Shown: positions 45,328 to 53,142 of the stretch, piece after piece | Numbering within the stretch: the first letter of the stretch is position 1 | Layout of the letters: each line of letters starts with the position of its first letter | The notes under the pieces: model-generated | Databases searched by the model: none | What the model saw: the letters and a program-made list of their open reading frames with translations, nothing else | What the model was told of the DNA's origin: nothing | Position numbers and translations under genes: made by a program | Source of the DNA: Natronoflexus pectinivorans | Lineage (GTDB): Bacteria > Bacteroidota > Bacteroidia > Bacteroidales > Marinilabiliaceae | Assembly: GCF_004345615.1 (NCBI RefSeq) | Contig: NZ_SLWK01000003.1 | Coordinates: 1 to 64,000 of the forward strand | DNA length: 64,000 nt | Direction of reading: 5' to 3'

Positions 45328-46625
45328 TATTGAAGAGGTAACCTAACAGTAAAGCCACTGCCTATTCCCGGCACAGATGATGCAGATATGCTCCCCCCGA
45401 GTAATTCTGCATAAGCTTTGGCTATGGGCAATCCAAGACCGGTACCGTTATTGCTGACACCGGGAATCGTCTGTACCTGAATAAATCTTTCAAATACATC
45501 ATCCAACCTCTCTTCAGGGAAGCCGCAACCGGTATCTTCTACTTTAAACTCTATGTAGTTTTGATTTACATAGTATCCAAAACTCACTTTCCCACTAGTG
45601 GTAAATTTGATGGCATTACTCAAAATATTGGAGAGTATTTGGTGGACTTTTACATCATCGGAATAGAGAATTACGGATTTCTCCGGCTTTTTAAATTCAA
45701 ATTCCAAATTTTTCTGACGAGCTTGAAAATGGAAGTTTGAGCACAATTTCTCTGCTAATTTTTTTGTGTCAATTTCTTTACGGGTGACTGATACTGTTCC
45801 TGATTCTATCTTCGAAATGTTAATGATGTCATTAATTACATCAAGCAAATAGTAACTGTTGCTTTTTACATGATCAACATATTCATTTCTCTCTGCATCA
45901 GACAAATCCTGATCGGTTAAAAGCTCAGCAAATCCCACAATTACATTCATGGGCGTTCTGATTTCGTGTGACATATTGGCCAGAAACGCAGATTTTAGTT
46001 TGTCACTTTTAATTGCCTGCTCTTTGGCCATTAAAAGTTCAGTTTCAAGTTTCTTGCGATTGGAGATATCTGTGATGACTAAAATCGCTGCCGGAATGCT
46101 TTTATACATTATTCTTGTTGCAGAAACCAGCCCTGTTCGTATTTCTCCTTTTTTGTCCAAAAAATGGTACTCTTGATCTGAAATTTTACCATCTTTTGCT
46201 AAAAGATTCTTCATAGTATCCCTGTCGTCCATGGATGTCAGCATTCCTGTTTTCTCCAATGGAATACCGAGAACTTCTTCAGCACCATAGCCTGATGCAA
46301 TCTCAAAGGCTCTGTTAACTTTAAGCAATTTACCTGTTTCAAATTCGGCAATAAGAACGATTGAAGGTGTTTCCCTAAAAATGATGTGAAATAGGTCTTC
46401 AGACTCTTTTTTTGTGTTGATTTGCAATCGAAGTTGACGATATAATGTCCAAGCCCATGCTATACTCGCTAAAAAGAGCAAAACAAAAACTGTAATAATC
46501 CAGAAATATGGAGGAAAATCAGATGAAACAGTTTCTGGTAGTTCGGTTATTGTATCATGTACAGATAAATTACCAAACGAAAACTGATAATCAGTCAATT
46601 TTAATATGAAGGGAATGGCACTCAA
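45315..46625 (-). CDS. PAS-domain sensor histidine kinase
   Basis: A 436-residue membrane kinase. One helix (YFWIITVFVLLFLASIAWAW, near 40-60), a PAS domain at about 80-195 (FHIIFRETPSIVLIAEFETG), then the kinase: H-box MSHEIRTPMNVIVGFAELL with phospho-His near 218, N-box ILSNILSNAIKFTTSGK, G1 DTGCGFPEE and G2 NGTGLGLPIAKAYAELLGGS. It would phosphorylate a response regulator not in this window. There is no in-frame ATG before the helix; a TTG immediately after an in-frame TGA is the only start, so the gene may begin there or have lost a sensor domain. TATCTTTA upstream is a weak -7 match. Confidence 0.88.
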   Translation of the reverse strand: MSAIPFILKLTDYQFSFGNLSVHDTITELPETVSSDFPPYFWIITVFVLLFLASIAWAWTLYRQLRLQINTKKESEDLFHIIFRETPSIVLIAEFETGKLLKVNRAFEIASGYGAEEVLGIPLEKTGMLTSMDDRDTMKNLLAKDGKISDQEYHFLDKKGEIRTGLVSATRIMYKSIPAAILVITDISNRKKLETELLMAKEQAIKSDKLKSAFLANMSHEIRTPMNVIVGFAELLTDQDLSDAERNEYVDHVKSNSYYLLDVINDIINISKIESGTVSVTRKEIDTKKLAEKLCSNFHFQARQKNLEFEFKKPEKSVILYSDDVKVHQILSNILSNAIKFTTSGKVSFGYYVNQNYIEFKVEDTGCGFPEERLDDVFERFIQVQTIPGVSNNGTGLGLPIAKAYAELLGGSISASSVPGIGSGFTVRLPLQYQGL

Positions 46626-46867
46626 TCAGGAATTTATTATATATATTAAATATTTATTGTTAATTCACTTGAGATCTCCGACTTTGTAAAGATAATACCT
46701 GTATCTAATAATGAAATAATTATGAGTTGATTTTTGATGATGATAGATAAAAATATGATGAATCATATTTTATCTATCATTAATTACCTGTTTTAGAAGA
46801 TAGGAATTTTGGATCTGTCTGATTGGTAATTAATTCAACTTAATCCTCAGTGTAATATGTTTTACAT

Positions 46868-46904
46868 AAAAAACCACCCTGCATAAAATGCAGGGTGGTT
46901 TTTT
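46868..46904 (-). terminator. Terminator after kdsA
   Basis: A 17-base arm (AAAAAACCACCCTGCAT) pairs perfectly with its complement around AAA, giving U-tracts on both strands. The remainder of 46626-46942 is AT-rich with no gene seen. Confidence 0.85.
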
Positions 46905-46942
46905 AATTCTGCGATGATGTTGATCAATTCAAAGCCAATAAA

Positions 46943-47767
46943 CTATTGATTTATTAAGTTGACCGTTTCCCTTAAGGTTGAAAGTCGTGTTAATAATCCT
47001 TCAAGTAAATCAAGTTTCAGCATATTGGCCCCGTCGGATTTAGCATTTGCCGGGTCGTGATGGGTTTCAAGAAAAAAGCCGTCAACACCAACGGCCACTC
47101 CGGCACGTGCTATGGTTTCAATGAGTTGTGGTTTGCCTCCTGTAACTCCCGATGATTGATTTGGTTGCTGAAGCGAATGGGTAATATCCAGCACAACGGG
47201 TACTCCAAATTGTTGCATGACAGGAATTCCCCGGTAGTCCACAATCATATCCTGATAACCAAACATGGTACCTCGGTCGGTAATCATTGCTTTTATGTTG
47301 CCTGCATCTTTAACTTTGTTAACAGCAAACTGCATGGCTTCGGGAGCCAAAAACTGTCCCTTTTTAATATTAACCACTTTACCGGTTTCTGCTGCGGCTA
47401 CCAATAAATCGGTTTGGCGACATAAGAACGCCGGTATTTGAAGAATATCTACATATTCGGCTGCCATGGCGGCTTCGTTAGCTGCATGAATATCGGTTAT
47501 AGTGGGGACTCCAAATGTTTGACTAACCTTTTGAAGGATTTTTAGCGCTTTTTCATCGCCAATACCGGAAAAGGAATCAATTCTTGAACGGTTGGCTTTG
47601 CGGTAAGAGCCTTTAAATACAAAAGGAATTTTCAGTTTATCTGTCACCTGCAAAATTTTCTCGGCAATACGTAGTGCCATCTCTTCACCTTCAATGGCAC
47701 ATGGTCCGGCCAATAGGAAGAATTGGCCACTGCTGGTGTGTCGGATTTGTGGTATTTGATTTATCAT
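46943..47767 (-). CDS. kdsA: 3-deoxy-8-phosphooctulonate synthase
   Basis: A 274-residue KdsA, which condenses phosphoenolpyruvate and arabinose 5-phosphate to Kdo 8-phosphate for lipopolysaccharide. LLAGPCAIEGEEMALRIAE near 18, FKGSYRKANRSRIDSFSGIG near 51 and IKKGQFLAPEAMQFAVNKV near 133 are the active-site blocks; DITHSLQQPNQSSGVTGG near 195 and GFFLETHHDPANAKSDGANM near 230 supply metal and phosphate contacts. Length is normal. It lies 12 bases after rarA on the same strand, so both probably share a transcript ending at the strong terminator. Confidence 0.97.
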   Translation of the reverse strand: MINQIPQIRHTSSGQFFLLAGPCAIEGEEMALRIAEKILQVTDKLKIPFVFKGSYRKANRSRIDSFSGIGDEKALKILQKVSQTFGVPTITDIHAANEAAMAAEYVDILQIPAFLCRQTDLLVAAAETGKVVNIKKGQFLAPEAMQFAVNKVKDAGNIKAMITDRGTMFGYQDMIVDYRGIPVMQQFGVPVVLDITHSLQQPNQSSGVTGGKPQLIETIARAGVAVGVDGFFLETHHDPANAKSDGANMLKLDLLEGLLTRLSTLRETVNLINQ

Positions 47768-47779
47768 TTTATTTTTTTG

Positions 47780-49057
47780 TTAATATTTGCGTTTCCAAAG
47801 CTGTTCCATTCGTTCGCGGAGTTTTAACTCCTGGGGATTATTTTGTGGCAACCAAATTCTCTTTTCTTTGATTTGTTTTGGCATGAACTCCTGTTCCACA
47901 AAATTATTTTCATAATCATGGGCGTATTTATACTCTTTGCCGTAGTCCATTTTTTTCATGAGCTTGGTTGGGGCATTTCGCAAATGCAGCGGTACCGGAA
48001 GGTTTCCTGTGTTGCGGACAAGTTCCTGCGCCTGATTGATGGCCACGTATGCCGAATTGCTTTTGGGGCTCGTGGCCAGGTAAATGGTCACTTCACTCAG
48101 GATGATTCTTGACTCGGGCCAACCGACCATTTTAATGGCTTCAAAGCAGTTGGTGGCAAGCAGCAGTGCATTGGGATTGGCCAGACCAATATCTTCGGCG
48201 GCTGAAATAATCAACCGACGGGCAATGAATTTGGGGTCTTCGCCACCTTCCACCATGCGTGCCAGCCAATAAACAGCACCATCGGGGTCGCTGCCTCTGA
48301 TGGATTTGATAAAAGCAGAGATGATGTCGTAGTGCATTTCCCCGTTTTTATCATACTGCGCAGGGTTTTGCTGTAATAATGAGGTTACATTTTGGTTGTT
48401 GATGATGATGGATTCATCATCTTTAAATGAGTTGCAAACCAGTTCTATGATGTTGAGGAATTTGCGGGCGTCACCGCCTGCAAATCTAAAAAGGGCTTCA
48501 TCTTCCTGAAGTAGAAGTTCCCGTTTTTTCAGTACCACATCATTCTTAATGATGTGGTTAAATAAATCCATCAAATCCTTATTCTCCAAAGGTTCCAGAA
48601 TATAAACCTGACAACGCGACAAAAGTGGCGATATCACTTCAAAAGAAGGGTTTTCGGTGGTTGCGCCAATCAGTGTAACCGTTCCATCTTCAACAGCTCC
48701 CAAAAGGCTGTCCTGTTGGGATTTACTGAATCGATGTATTTCATCAATGAATAAAATGGGCGATGCACTGTTGAAAAATCTCGAATTTTTGGCCTTTTCA
48801 ATGGCTTCCCGAACATCTTTTACTCCCGACGAAACAGCAGAAAGCACATAAAAAGGTCGCTCCAGTTGATTGGCAATGATTCGAGCCAAAGTGGTTTTTC
48901 CAACTCCGGGAGGTCCCCACAATATGATGGAGCTGATGCGGCCTGTTTCAAACATTTTGCGCAACACGGCACCTTCACCCACCAAATGCTGCTGACCAAT
49001 ATAGTCGTCCAGCGATTTTGGTCTCATACGTTCTGCCAGAGGGGGATATTCATTCAT
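47780..49057 (-). CDS. rarA: Replication-associated recombination protein A (RarA/MgsA)
   Basis: A 425-residue AAA+ ATPase related to clamp loaders; it acts at stalled replication forks. The start at 49057 (MNEYPPLAERMRPKSLDDYI) matches the family N-terminus; an ATG seven codons earlier is less likely. Walker A is IILWGPPGVGKTTLARII near 46, Walker B ASPILFIDEIHRFSKSQQDS near 97, and sensor region TLIGATTENPSFEVISPLLS near 125. The C-terminal tetramer part includes MVEGGEDPKFIARRLIISAA near 260 and PVPLHLRNAPTKLMKKM near 350. Full length. Confidence 0.95.
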   Translation of the reverse strand: MNEYPPLAERMRPKSLDDYIGQQHLVGEGAVLRKMFETGRISSIILWGPPGVGKTTLARIIANQLERPFYVLSAVSSGVKDVREAIEKAKNSRFFNSASPILFIDEIHRFSKSQQDSLLGAVEDGTVTLIGATTENPSFEVISPLLSRCQVYILEPLENKDLMDLFNHIIKNDVVLKKRELLLQEDEALFRFAGGDARKFLNIIELVCNSFKDDESIIINNQNVTSLLQQNPAQYDKNGEMHYDIISAFIKSIRGSDPDGAVYWLARMVEGGEDPKFIARRLIISAAEDIGLANPNALLLATNCFEAIKMVGWPESRIILSEVTIYLATSPKSNSAYVAINQAQELVRNTGNLPVPLHLRNAPTKLMKKMDYGKEYKYAHDYENNFVEQEFMPKQIKEKRIWLPQNNPQELKLRERMEQLWKRKY

Positions 49058-49110
49058 GTTTGCTCTTTTGTGATACAAATATAGTTAAAGTTACAGTGCT
49101 TTTGAAGGTG

Positions 49111-49143
49111 TTTGGATGCTTTGATGATTTTTTGGTATATTCG
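49111..49143 (+). promoter_or_regulatory. Possible promoter of the Gfo/Idh/MocA gene
   Basis: TTTG at 49111-49114, a 21-base spacer and TATATTCG at 49136-49143; one mismatch to TAnnTTTG. The start codon at 49159 follows closely. Confidence 0.4.
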
Positions 49144-49158
49144 GTTTTTAATTTAAAT

Positions 49159-50190
49159 ATGACACAAATGAGTAATCCAATTATAACGGCAATTGCCTCC
49201 TATGGCATGTCGGGACAGGTATTTCACGGACCTTTGCTAAAAATCAACAGCGGATTCAGGGTTAAATCTATCATGCAAAGGAGTTCCAATTCTGCTTTGT
49301 CAGTTTTTCCAAATGCTAAAATTGTTCGCAGCTTTAATGATATCATCAACGATAAAGAGATTGAACTGGTCGTGGTTAACACGCCGGACCATCTTCATTT
49401 CGAACAGGCCAAAATGGCTCTTAATGCCGGCAAACATGTGGTAGTGGAAAAGCCATTTGTGCAGACGACCGAACAGGGAGAGGAGCTTATTGAATTGGCG
49501 CAGAAACAGGGAGTTTTGTTGTCGGTTTTTCAGAACCGACGGTGGGACAATAGTTTTCTGACTGTAAAAAGGGTGCTGGATGAGGGATTGATTGGCCGTT
49601 TGGTAGAATATGAGGCGCGATATAACCGTTATCGCACCTATATTCAGGATTCATGGAAAGAGGATGGGAATCTGGGGACGGGAATTTTGCAGAATCTTGG
49701 TTCACACCTGATTGACCAGGCTTTGGTCTTGTTTGGCAAACCGGAGTCCGTAAGTGGGAATTTACATGCCATGCGGGATGGTTCAAAGGTTCACGATTTC
49801 TTTGATTTGCGGCTAAATTATTCAGGGGTTTCTGTCACTCTTAAAGCCAGTTACCTGGTGCGTGAGGAGATGCCGGCTTATATGTTGCATGGAGTTAATG
49901 GTTCGTTTATTAAATATGGCCTCGACCCGCAGGAGGAGGCATTGAAGAACGGACACCTTCCCAATGAACCCGCTTGGGGAACCGACCCGCAAAACCTGTG
50001 GGGCTTACTTAACAGTGATGTCAGCGGGTTGCATTTTCGGGGGAACATTGAAACCGTTGCAGGCAATTATTCTGCTTATTATGACAATCTTCACCAAAGT
50101 ATCAGGTTTGGAAGTGAATCGGCAGTAAAGCCACAGGAATCATTGGAGGGAATCAGAATTATAGAGGAGGTGTTGAGGATGAATATTTAA
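49159..50190 (+). CDS. Gfo/Idh/MocA family oxidoreductase
   Basis: A 343-residue NAD(P)-dependent sugar- or inositol-type dehydrogenase. I chose the ATG at 49159, because the longer open frame antisense to rarA has no family similarity. The Rossmann start IITAIASYGMSGQVFHGPLL lies near 7, the conserved VVEKPFVQTTEQGEELIELA near 95 and VFQNRRWDNSFLTVKRVLDE near 121. EDGNLGTGILQNLGSHLIDQ near 165 includes the His near the active site. The substrate is unknown; the family acts on many carbohydrate derivatives. Downstream lies a 300-base stretch of mini-palindromes instead of a partner gene. Confidence 0.92.
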   Translation: MTQMSNPIITAIASYGMSGQVFHGPLLKINSGFRVKSIMQRSSNSALSVFPNAKIVRSFNDIINDKEIELVVVNTPDHLHFEQAKMALNAGKHVVVEKPFVQTTEQGEELIELAQKQGVLLSVFQNRRWDNSFLTVKRVLDEGLIGRLVEYEARYNRYRTYIQDSWKEDGNLGTGILQNLGSHLIDQALVLFGKPESVSGNLHAMRDGSKVHDFFDLRLNYSGVSVTLKASYLVREEMPAYMLHGVNGSFIKYGLDPQEEALKNGHLPNEPAWGTDPQNLWGLLNSDVSGLHFRGNIETVAGNYSAYYDNLHQSIRFGSESAVKPQESLEGIRIIEEVLRMNI

Positions 50191-50441
50191 CCACGTTGTG
50201 GTTGGTGTATATATTTATTTATTGTGAAACACCGCACCTCATTACATGTGGTGCTAATCATGTTTTGGTATTATGATTCACCGCATGAAATGCGGTGCTA
50301 ATCGTTTTTAATCCCTTCGGGATTGATATTGCCGGATTATTATTTTCGATAGGATTAAGTCCGAAGGATTTAAAAATGAATAGTATCGGTGAAACCGATG
50401 GTTACAACATACGAAATGTTTCCCACAACCCTAAAAGGGTT
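50189..50441. repeat. Array of short three-base-loop palindromes
   Basis: This fills the 301-base gap before msrA. Units: AACCAC-GTT-GTGGTT (50189); CACCGCA...TGTGGTG then CTAATC (50230); CACCGCAT-GAA-ATGCGGTG then CTAATC (50279); AATCCC-TTC-GGGATT (50310); AAGTCC-GAA-GGATTT (50357, one G-U); ATCGGT-GAA-ACCGAT (50385); AACCCT-AAA-AGGGTT (50427). Most have 5-8 base arms and GAA, AAA or complementary loops. They resemble REP-like elements, though no transposase is nearby. Confidence 0.65.
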
Positions 50442-50491
50442 GAATTCTCAAAACCCTCACCGACTTTATTTGTTATACCATAAAAGAGCAT

Positions 50492-51088
50492 ATGAAGAGC
50501 AAAGCAATAATAATCGTTTTTGCCTTAATCATAAATATTAATCTTATGGCAGAGCAAAATAGGGAAACCGCCATTTTAGGCGGGGGATGTTTTTGGTGTC
50601 TCGAAGCAGTTTTTCAGAAGGTAAAAGGGGTGGAAGAGGTAGTCTCCGGCTACAGTGGCGGATATATTAAAAACCCTGCGTATCGTGAGGTGACTTCAGG
50701 GAGGACAGGTCATGCTGAAGTGGTTCAGATTCACTTTAACCCGGATGCAATTTCCTATGAGGTTTTATTGTCCATTTTTTTTACCATTCACGACCCTACC
50801 ACACTTAACCGGCAGGGAGCTGACGTTGGGACACAATATCGCTCAGTCATCTTTTATTTATCGGACGAGCAAAAACGAACCGCTGAAAAAGTGATGGCTC
50901 ACCTGGAAGAGCAAAAGGTTTATGAAAACCCCATTGTTACGCAACTCGTGGAAGAAGCCCAGTTTTACAAGGCGGAGGAGTATCATCAGAACTATTTCCG
51001 AAGCAATCCAGACCAGCCATATTGCAGAGTAGTTATTGAACCTAAGGTGATAAAATTCAGAAATAACTTTGCCGAATGGATGAAATGA
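50492..51088 (+). CDS. msrA: Peptide-methionine (S)-S-oxide reductase, exported
   Basis: A 198-residue MsrA, which repairs oxidised methionine. The catalytic motif GGGCFWCLEAVFQ lies near 30, STHDPTTLNRQ-type text appears as TIHDPTTLNRQGADVGTQYR near 97, and a C-terminal Cys in DQPYCRVVIEPKV near 178 can resolve the sulfenate. KSKAIIIVFALIININLMAE at the start is a signal peptide, so the enzyme acts in the periplasm, unlike most cytoplasmic MsrA. No msrB fusion is present. Its last 32 bases overlap the convergent HEAT-repeat gene. Confidence 0.95.
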   Translation: MKSKAIIIVFALIININLMAEQNRETAILGGGCFWCLEAVFQKVKGVEEVVSGYSGGYIKNPAYREVTSGRTGHAEVVQIHFNPDAISYEVLLSIFFTIHDPTTLNRQGADVGTQYRSVIFYLSDEQKRTAEKVMAHLEEQKVYENPIVTQLVEEAQFYKAEEYHQNYFRSNPDQPYCRVVIEPKVIKFRNNFAEWMK

Positions 51089-51602
51089 CCAAAGGTTCAA
51101 GTGTTGAGATGATTTTTTTACCCCTGTTTTTAATACCGGTACTGCCATTTTCCATGCCTTGCTCAATCACATGGATGATTTCTGATGCAAGTTCGGGGTA
51201 AACCCTGCAAATATTCGCCACCAACTGCATGGAATTGGCTTTTACAGCAATGTCTGATTTTTCTTCTGTAATCCATTGCAGACAGGCATCAACAACACGT
51301 CCGTCTTCAATGGTTTCGGCAGGGATGGTACACAGAATATTGGTCAAATGTCGCCTTACTCCCTGATTTGGCGTTGAAATCAGAATTTCGCAAAACTGGT
51401 CTGTGTAAGGAATCAGCATTGGGGAGTATTGTCTCGAAAAGTTATCCAGAATCCACGCAGCTCGCCACGCAACTTTTTTCTCTTTGTTTTTAATTAATTC
51501 AATAATAGTTGGAATGACTTCCGGTTGTTCTGACAACTCTTTTGCAATGCGTTTGCTTTCTTCTCCAGACTTCAACTCCTTAATTCTTTTGTTCCAGTTC
51601 AT
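51057..51602 (-). CDS. HEAT-like repeat protein
   Basis: A 181-residue all-helical protein. Paired helices such as VIPTIIELIKNKEKKVAWRA, ILDNFSRQYSPMLIPYTDQF and VRRHLTNILCTIPAETIEDG have HEAT/ARM-like spacing, suggesting a protein-binding scaffold. No catalytic motif is seen. The ATG at 51602 begins one base after the pcm stop, so the genes are co-transcribed; a longer frame with a TTG start was not used. Its end overlaps msrA by 32 bases on the other strand. Function unknown. Confidence 0.75.
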   Translation of the reverse strand: MNWNKRIKELKSGEESKRIAKELSEQPEVIPTIIELIKNKEKKVAWRAAWILDNFSRQYSPMLIPYTDQFCEILISTPNQGVRRHLTNILCTIPAETIEDGRVVDACLQWITEEKSDIAVKANSMQLVANICRVYPELASEIIHVIEQGMENGSTGIKNRGKKIISTLEPLVISSIRQSYF

Positions 51603-51603
51603 G

Positions 51604-52335
51604 TTAATCTCTATCAATCATAGGCACAAACCTAACCGGCATTAAACGGCGGGTAGAAATTTCTTCTCCTTTTTTTGTGACAATTTTAAGGTGTTGGAGA
51701 CTGTGAACCGGCCCAACGGGTAAAATCATCACTCCGCCATCTTTAAGCTGCTCCACCAGTCGAGGGGGAATCTGTTCCGGAGCAGCTGTCACCACTATGG
51801 CATCAAAAGGAGCATGTTCCGGCCATCCCAGGAATCCGTTACCTGTTTTAACATTTACATTGGTGTAGTTGGCGTTGTTTAAGTCTCTTTTAGCTCTCTC
51901 AGCCAGTTCCGGAAGAAGTTCAATGGTATAAACCTCACAATCCAGTTCGGCCAGAACCGCAGCCTGGTAACCGCTTCCTGTTCCTATTTCGAGTACTCTC
52001 ATACCCGGTTTGGGATTGATTTGTTCTGTCATAAATGCAACAATGTAAGGTTGCGAAATGGTCTGTTCCAATCCTATTGGCAGCGGTCTGTCCTCGTAAG
52101 CAAATCTTTGCAGGTGTTCGGGTACGAAAAGATGCCGCGGTACTTGTCGCATGGCTTCCAGTACTGATTTGGAACGGATGTCTCTTGATTTTAACTGTTC
52201 ATTGACCATGCGTTCGCGTAATGCTTCCCAGTCCTGAGCCATAGTATTATTATTGTTTATAAAAAGTAATGCAATGATAACGATAAAAACCAAGGGAACT
52301 GTTACGGCCAGTGGCCGTAACAGCGGATGCTTCAT
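51604..52335 (-). CDS. pcm: Protein-L-isoaspartate O-methyltransferase, exported form
   Basis: A 243-residue repair methyltransferase that converts isoaspartyl residues with SAM. I took the ATG at 52335: it starts with KHPLLRPLAVTVPLVFIVII, a signal or anchor helix, and avoids overlap with the upstream gene. VPRHLFVPEHLQRFAYEDRP near 68, QTISQPYIVAFMTEQINPKP near 92 and the SAM site MRVLEIGTGSGYQAAVLAEL near 113 are clear, as is FDAIVVTAAPEQIPPRLVEQ near 175. An exported Pcm would act on periplasmic proteins, which is inference from the leader. Confidence 0.92.
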   Translation of the reverse strand: MKHPLLRPLAVTVPLVFIVIIALLFINNNNTMAQDWEALRERMVNEQLKSRDIRSKSVLEAMRQVPRHLFVPEHLQRFAYEDRPLPIGLEQTISQPYIVAFMTEQINPKPGMRVLEIGTGSGYQAAVLAELDCEVYTIELLPELAERAKRDLNNANYTNVNVKTGNGFLGWPEHAPFDAIVVTAAPEQIPPRLVEQLKDGGVMILPVGPVHSLQHLKIVTKKGEEISTRRLMPVRFVPMIDRD

Positions 52336-52351
52336 TGTATTTGATTGAAAA

Positions 52352-52798
52352 TTAATGAACCACTTTGTCATGTTTCCCGTTTTTTTGTGTTTCAAAATAG
52401 TTTCTCACTCTGGCTATCATTTGTTTTTCAGTCATTTTATCTGCCGACTCCACGTTGATATCTGTGTGCGAGAAATGAGCATTCTCTTTTAGCTCTTTTT
52501 CCAACTCAATTTTTGCCTTCGAAGGTCCGAAAAGATAGAGCGCATTCACCTCTGACCCAACATGCTTCATTATCTCCTGATAATAATGGTGTTTCTGCTG
52601 TTTTTTTCGGTTGGTTACCTTGTTGTCATCTGCATTGGTGAGTAGACTTCCCATTCTGGAATTTTTCTTCTCACCCGGAAACCTAGTTCTGGATTCCACT
52701 TCTGATTCAAGAACTTGAACGGATTCATTGTTTCCGTCCATTAAACTTACCAACACGGCTTTGTTGGTATCTAACCAGATTCCTACTTCTTTTCTCAT
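52352..52798 (-). CDS. Conserved hypothetical protein, possibly eRF1-domain-like
   Basis: A 148-residue cytoplasmic protein. MRKEVGIWLDTNKAVLVSL opens a beta-rich half; residues 40-70 are basic (GEKKNSRMGSLLTN then NRKKQQKHHYYQEIMKHVGS); NALYLFGPSKAKIELEKELK near 88 followed by a strand resembles the core of release-factor-like (host attachment/eRF1-type) domains, a weak family guess. The end is helical (KMTEKQMIARVRNYFETQKN). It is the first of three closely spaced minus-strand genes, before pcm and the HEAT protein. Function unknown. Confidence 0.65.
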   Translation of the reverse strand: MRKEVGIWLDTNKAVLVSLMDGNNESVQVLESEVESRTRFPGEKKNSRMGSLLTNADDNKVTNRKKQQKHHYYQEIMKHVGSEVNALYLFGPSKAKIELEKELKENAHFSHTDINVESADKMTEKQMIARVRNYFETQKNGKHDKVVH

Positions 52799-52993
52799 AG
52801 TGAATCACAAATTTAAATGAATAAAATTAAGAACTTATGACATATTAAATTACAAAAGTGCCTTCACACTGTCAAGTTTCAAATGGGTTTTAACAACTTG
52901 TTTTAGATTGATATGATAAAGATATTCAGATTTATACAATGATTTTAGTACAAATTGCGTTGGCTTTATTTTATAGAAATTAACAATTAAGTT

Positions 52994-53030
52994 CATTTGG
53001 TACTTATCGTACCAAATGGTCGTAAATTCG
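52994..53030 (+). promoter_or_regulatory. Inverted repeat and -7 box before the efflux operon
   Basis: CATTTGGTAC and its exact complement (52994-53003, 53009-53018) flank TTATC. TAAATTCG at 53023-53030 is one mismatch from TAnnTTTG, so the repeat covers the -33 area and could be a repressor operator. The gap 52799-53142 holds nothing else recognisable; no regulator gene is adjacent. Confidence 0.5.
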
Positions 53031-53142
53031 CTTCATTCTTTCATAGTCGGTTTCATTCCTTTGATTTTTCGTTTGGAGAATTTTAATTCACTATCAAACC
53101 ACTACAGTAATAGTTTTGTGGCTTAAACAAAAGAGTGAACAG

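Noticed and set aside
49018-49158. 47-codon extension of the Gfo/Idh/MocA protein
   Set aside because: It is antisense to the rarA start and has no Rossmann-like sequence; the family start is at 49159.
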